Source of the DNA: DAORDI01 sp035345895
GTDB lineage: Bacteria > Spirochaetota > Leptospiria > Leptospirales > Leptospiraceae
Length of the DNA: 6,417 bases
Assembly (NCBI GenBank): GCA_035345895.1
Contig: DAORDI010000314.1
Span: 1 to 6,417 of the forward strand
Direction of reading: 5' to 3'
Of this stretch, positions 5,557-6,417 are shown one piece after another. The position numbers and the translations under genes are program-made. Under the pieces are notes generated by a model that saw only the letters and a list, made by a program, of their open reading frames with translations, had not been told where the DNA came from and searched no databases. Position 1 is the stretch's first letter. Each line of letters starts with the position of its first letter.

Positions 5557-5976
5557 TCACTCTCCAAGAAGATTTTACAAAAGGGCAAAAATATAGATTT
5601 CCCCTGATTTATATACATAAATTCAAGCCTGTGTACAAATTCAAGTTTTTTTTTGAAACTGTACAAGCTGAATCCAAACCCTTGCAAATAAGAAAACAGT
5701 TCACTGAAGTCAGCATAGGAATGGCGGAAATATTTTCGTGATCAGACAAAGAAAACTGACGAAAGCATTCTTTCTTTTTCAGGAAAATAGAACCCCTGAA
5801 CCCCAAAATTCACTTACCGAAAATTGCTTTCATATCCTTTCTGTGCAATGAACTGAATTCAATAAAAAATTGCTCTTTTTACACTGTACCCGCATCAATT
5901 CAGATACTGCAATCAGAATCCTCTGAGTTGGAATATTTGGGATTGCAAAAATAAAATACGGGAACAATGGCAAAAT
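5557..5976. other. 420-base gap without genes between the CheY-like gene and infC
   Basis: I see no gene here. The two open frames on the minus strand begin with TTG, lack ribosome-binding sites and have unconvincing composition. The left part should hold the infC leader and promoter: it has a 9-base direct repeat AAATTCAAG (plus strand 5619-5627 and 5637-5645, period 18) and TGTACAA twice (5632-5638, 5660-5666). The middle has a possible bulged hairpin TTTCG...TCAG/CTGA CGAAA (5734-5745 with 5756-5764). The right part has five alternating ATTGC and GCAAT words (5823, 5845, 5869, 5909, 5942) that could form alternative stems. A small RNA is possible but unsupported. Confidence 0.6.
5610..5638 (-). 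promoter_or_regulatory. Possible infC promoter (weak)
   Basis: On the minus strand TTGTAC (5633-5638) and TATATA (5610-5615) are separated by 17 bases, a sigma-70-like arrangement about 55-80 bases before the infC start. The hexamers match the consensus only at three and four positions of six. An alternative -10, TATAAA (5608-5613), would give a 19-base spacer. Direct repeats overlap this site. Confidence 0.3.
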
Positions 5977-5988
5977 TCAGATTTCTCC
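5948..5988 (-). terminator. Weak possible terminator after the CheY-like gene
   Basis: At the end of the response-regulator gene a short stem UGGGA/UCCCG can form on the minus-strand transcript with a loop of more than 20 bases, followed by a U-rich stretch (UAUUUUAUUUUUG, 5947-5959). The stem is short and its loop long, so this is only a weak candidate; a second inverted repeat, GCAATC/GATTGC (5941-5946 with 5909-5914), lies farther downstream without a U run. Confidence 0.25.
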
Positions 5989-6342
5989 CAGTTTTTTCAA
6001 AACAGTCAGAAGATCAAGATGATTGAAGGGTTTGATGAGCCAGCCCTTTGCGCCAGCCTCCCTTCCCTTTTTTTTCAGCTCATCACTGGATTCGGTAGTT
6101 AGAATTAGAATTTTCATGTCCTTGCCGTTCGGCAATCCCATTACCGTTCTGACCAGCTCAATTCCGTTTTTTCCGGGCATATTCACATCAAAAATCCCAA
6201 AATCGAAAGAATTGTCTTTCAGTATCTCTTCTGCCTGTTCGGCATTTGCTGCGCTTGTGATGTCATATCCTTCCATTGCAAGAGCCATTTTTACCACTCT
6301 GATCACACTCGGTGAATCATCCACTATCAGTATTTTTTTCAT
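5977..6342 (-). CDS. Single-domain CheY-like response regulator
   Basis: A 121-residue receiver domain with no output domain. The acidic pocket Asp 8-Asp 9 (ILIVDDS), the phosphoacceptor Asp 52 (IFDVNMPGKNG), the switch Thr 82 (ILTTES) and Lys 104 (WLIKPF) are all present, so it should be phosphorylatable. The TTESSDELKKKGREAGAKGWLIKPF block is typical of chemotaxis CheY proteins, although stand-alone receivers of other pathways look similar. Such proteins act by protein-protein contact, for CheY at the flagellar switch. The start has AGGA about eight bases before the ATG and overlaps by ATGA the end of a probable histidine kinase, its likely partner. Without chemotaxis genes in view I do not assign the name cheY. 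Confidence 0.93.
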   Translation of the reverse strand: MKKILIVDDSPSVIRVVKMALAMEGYDITSAANAEQAEEILKDNSFDFGIFDVNMPGKNGIELVRTVMGLPNGKDMKILILTTESSDELKKKGREAGAKGWLIKPFNHLDLLTVLKKLGEI

Positions 6343-6417
6343 TGCTCTGTTCCTTCTTTCTGTGTTTTCAGCGGAAGTCTGACTGAAACACAGACATCCG
6401 TTTTTTCTTTCTGGTTC
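6339..6417 (-). CDS. Probable sensor histidine kinase, last 25 codons (5' end outside the window)
   Basis: From 6416 leftward one minus-strand frame is open for 25 codons and ends in TGA at 6339-6341, overlapping the response-regulator ATG (ATGA). It encodes a charged tail with VCVSVRLPLKTQKEG. The strand V-x-V-x-LPL is the usual end of the HATPase domain of histidine kinases, which typically have a short charged tail after it. CheA would instead continue into a CheW-like domain, so an ordinary kinase fits better. The fragment is short, so the identification rests on this motif, the stop/start overlap and the neighbour being a receiver. Confidence 0.55.
   Translation of the reverse strand, partial: NQKEKTDVCVSVRLPLKTQKEGTEQ

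Noticed and set aside
5454..5687. 77-codon minus-strand open frame overlapping the 5' end of infC
   Set aside because: It starts with TTG without a ribosome-binding site and runs out of frame into infC, whose own frame is clearly the coding one.
5734..5764. Bulged hairpin as a plus-strand terminator
   Set aside because: No plus-strand gene lies upstream, and the stem is interrupted and short.
5609..5806. 65-codon minus-strand open frame in the infC upstream gap
   Set aside because: It starts with TTG, has no ribosome-binding site, and its composition shows no domain or protein-like pattern; the region looks like leader sequence.

Overview
The window reads as a piece of an AT-rich bacterial chromosome, probably a spirochaete. 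It could be Leptospira-like or Treponema-like; I cannot decide between them and hold the phylum itself at only about 0.6. The pointers are infC-rpmI-rplT followed directly by a coiled-coil gene and zapA, a class III adenylate cyclase with the 'MYFVKGLLP' tail often seen in spirochaete cyclases, an LCM-type methyltransferase, and a CheY-like regulator. I see no rRNA, tRNA, insertion sequence, phage gene or CRISPR array.

Layout. All genes are on the minus strand except the cyclase at the left edge. Read in the minus direction from the right edge: the last 25 codons of a probable histidine kinase (6339-6417) overlap by ATGA the start of a single-domain CheY-like response regulator (5977-6342). 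A 420-base gap without genes follows; it should carry the infC leader and promoter. Then comes a compact run: infC (5008-5556), rpmI (4785-4988), rplT (4432-4785), a 101-base spacer with two small hairpins, a ZapB-like coiled-coil protein with a long Lys/Glu/Ala/Pro repeat tail (3245-4330), zapA (2927-3226), an unrecognised 303-residue coiled-coil protein (2008-2919) and a YuxK-like DCC protein (1595-2011). After a 154-base spacer lies the methyltransferase (607-1440). The plus-strand cyclase (3-629) runs tail to tail into the methyltransferase and overlaps it by 23 bases.

How it fits together. The core joins translation (IF3, L35, L20) to early cell division: ZapA and a ZapB-like partner are both expected to act at the FtsZ ring. 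Tight spacing and stop/start overlaps (TAATG at rpmI/rplT, ATGA at the 303-residue gene/DCC gene) suggest co-transcription and translational coupling. The two signalling segments at the edges (cAMP synthesis on the left, phosphorelay on the right) look like separate units.

Most of the window is ordinary housekeeping sequence, and I found no defence or mobile system. The signals most worth checking are: (1) an intrinsic-terminator-like hairpin plus T7 tract lying inside the methyltransferase gene, upstream of its stop codon, which could yield a non-stop mRNA; (2) a 53-codon in-frame open stretch directly after the UAA of the DCC gene, with a hairpin eight bases downstream; (3) the repeat-tailed ZapB-like protein with three acidic/aliphatic motifs beside zapA; and (4) paired hairpins between rplT and the division genes.
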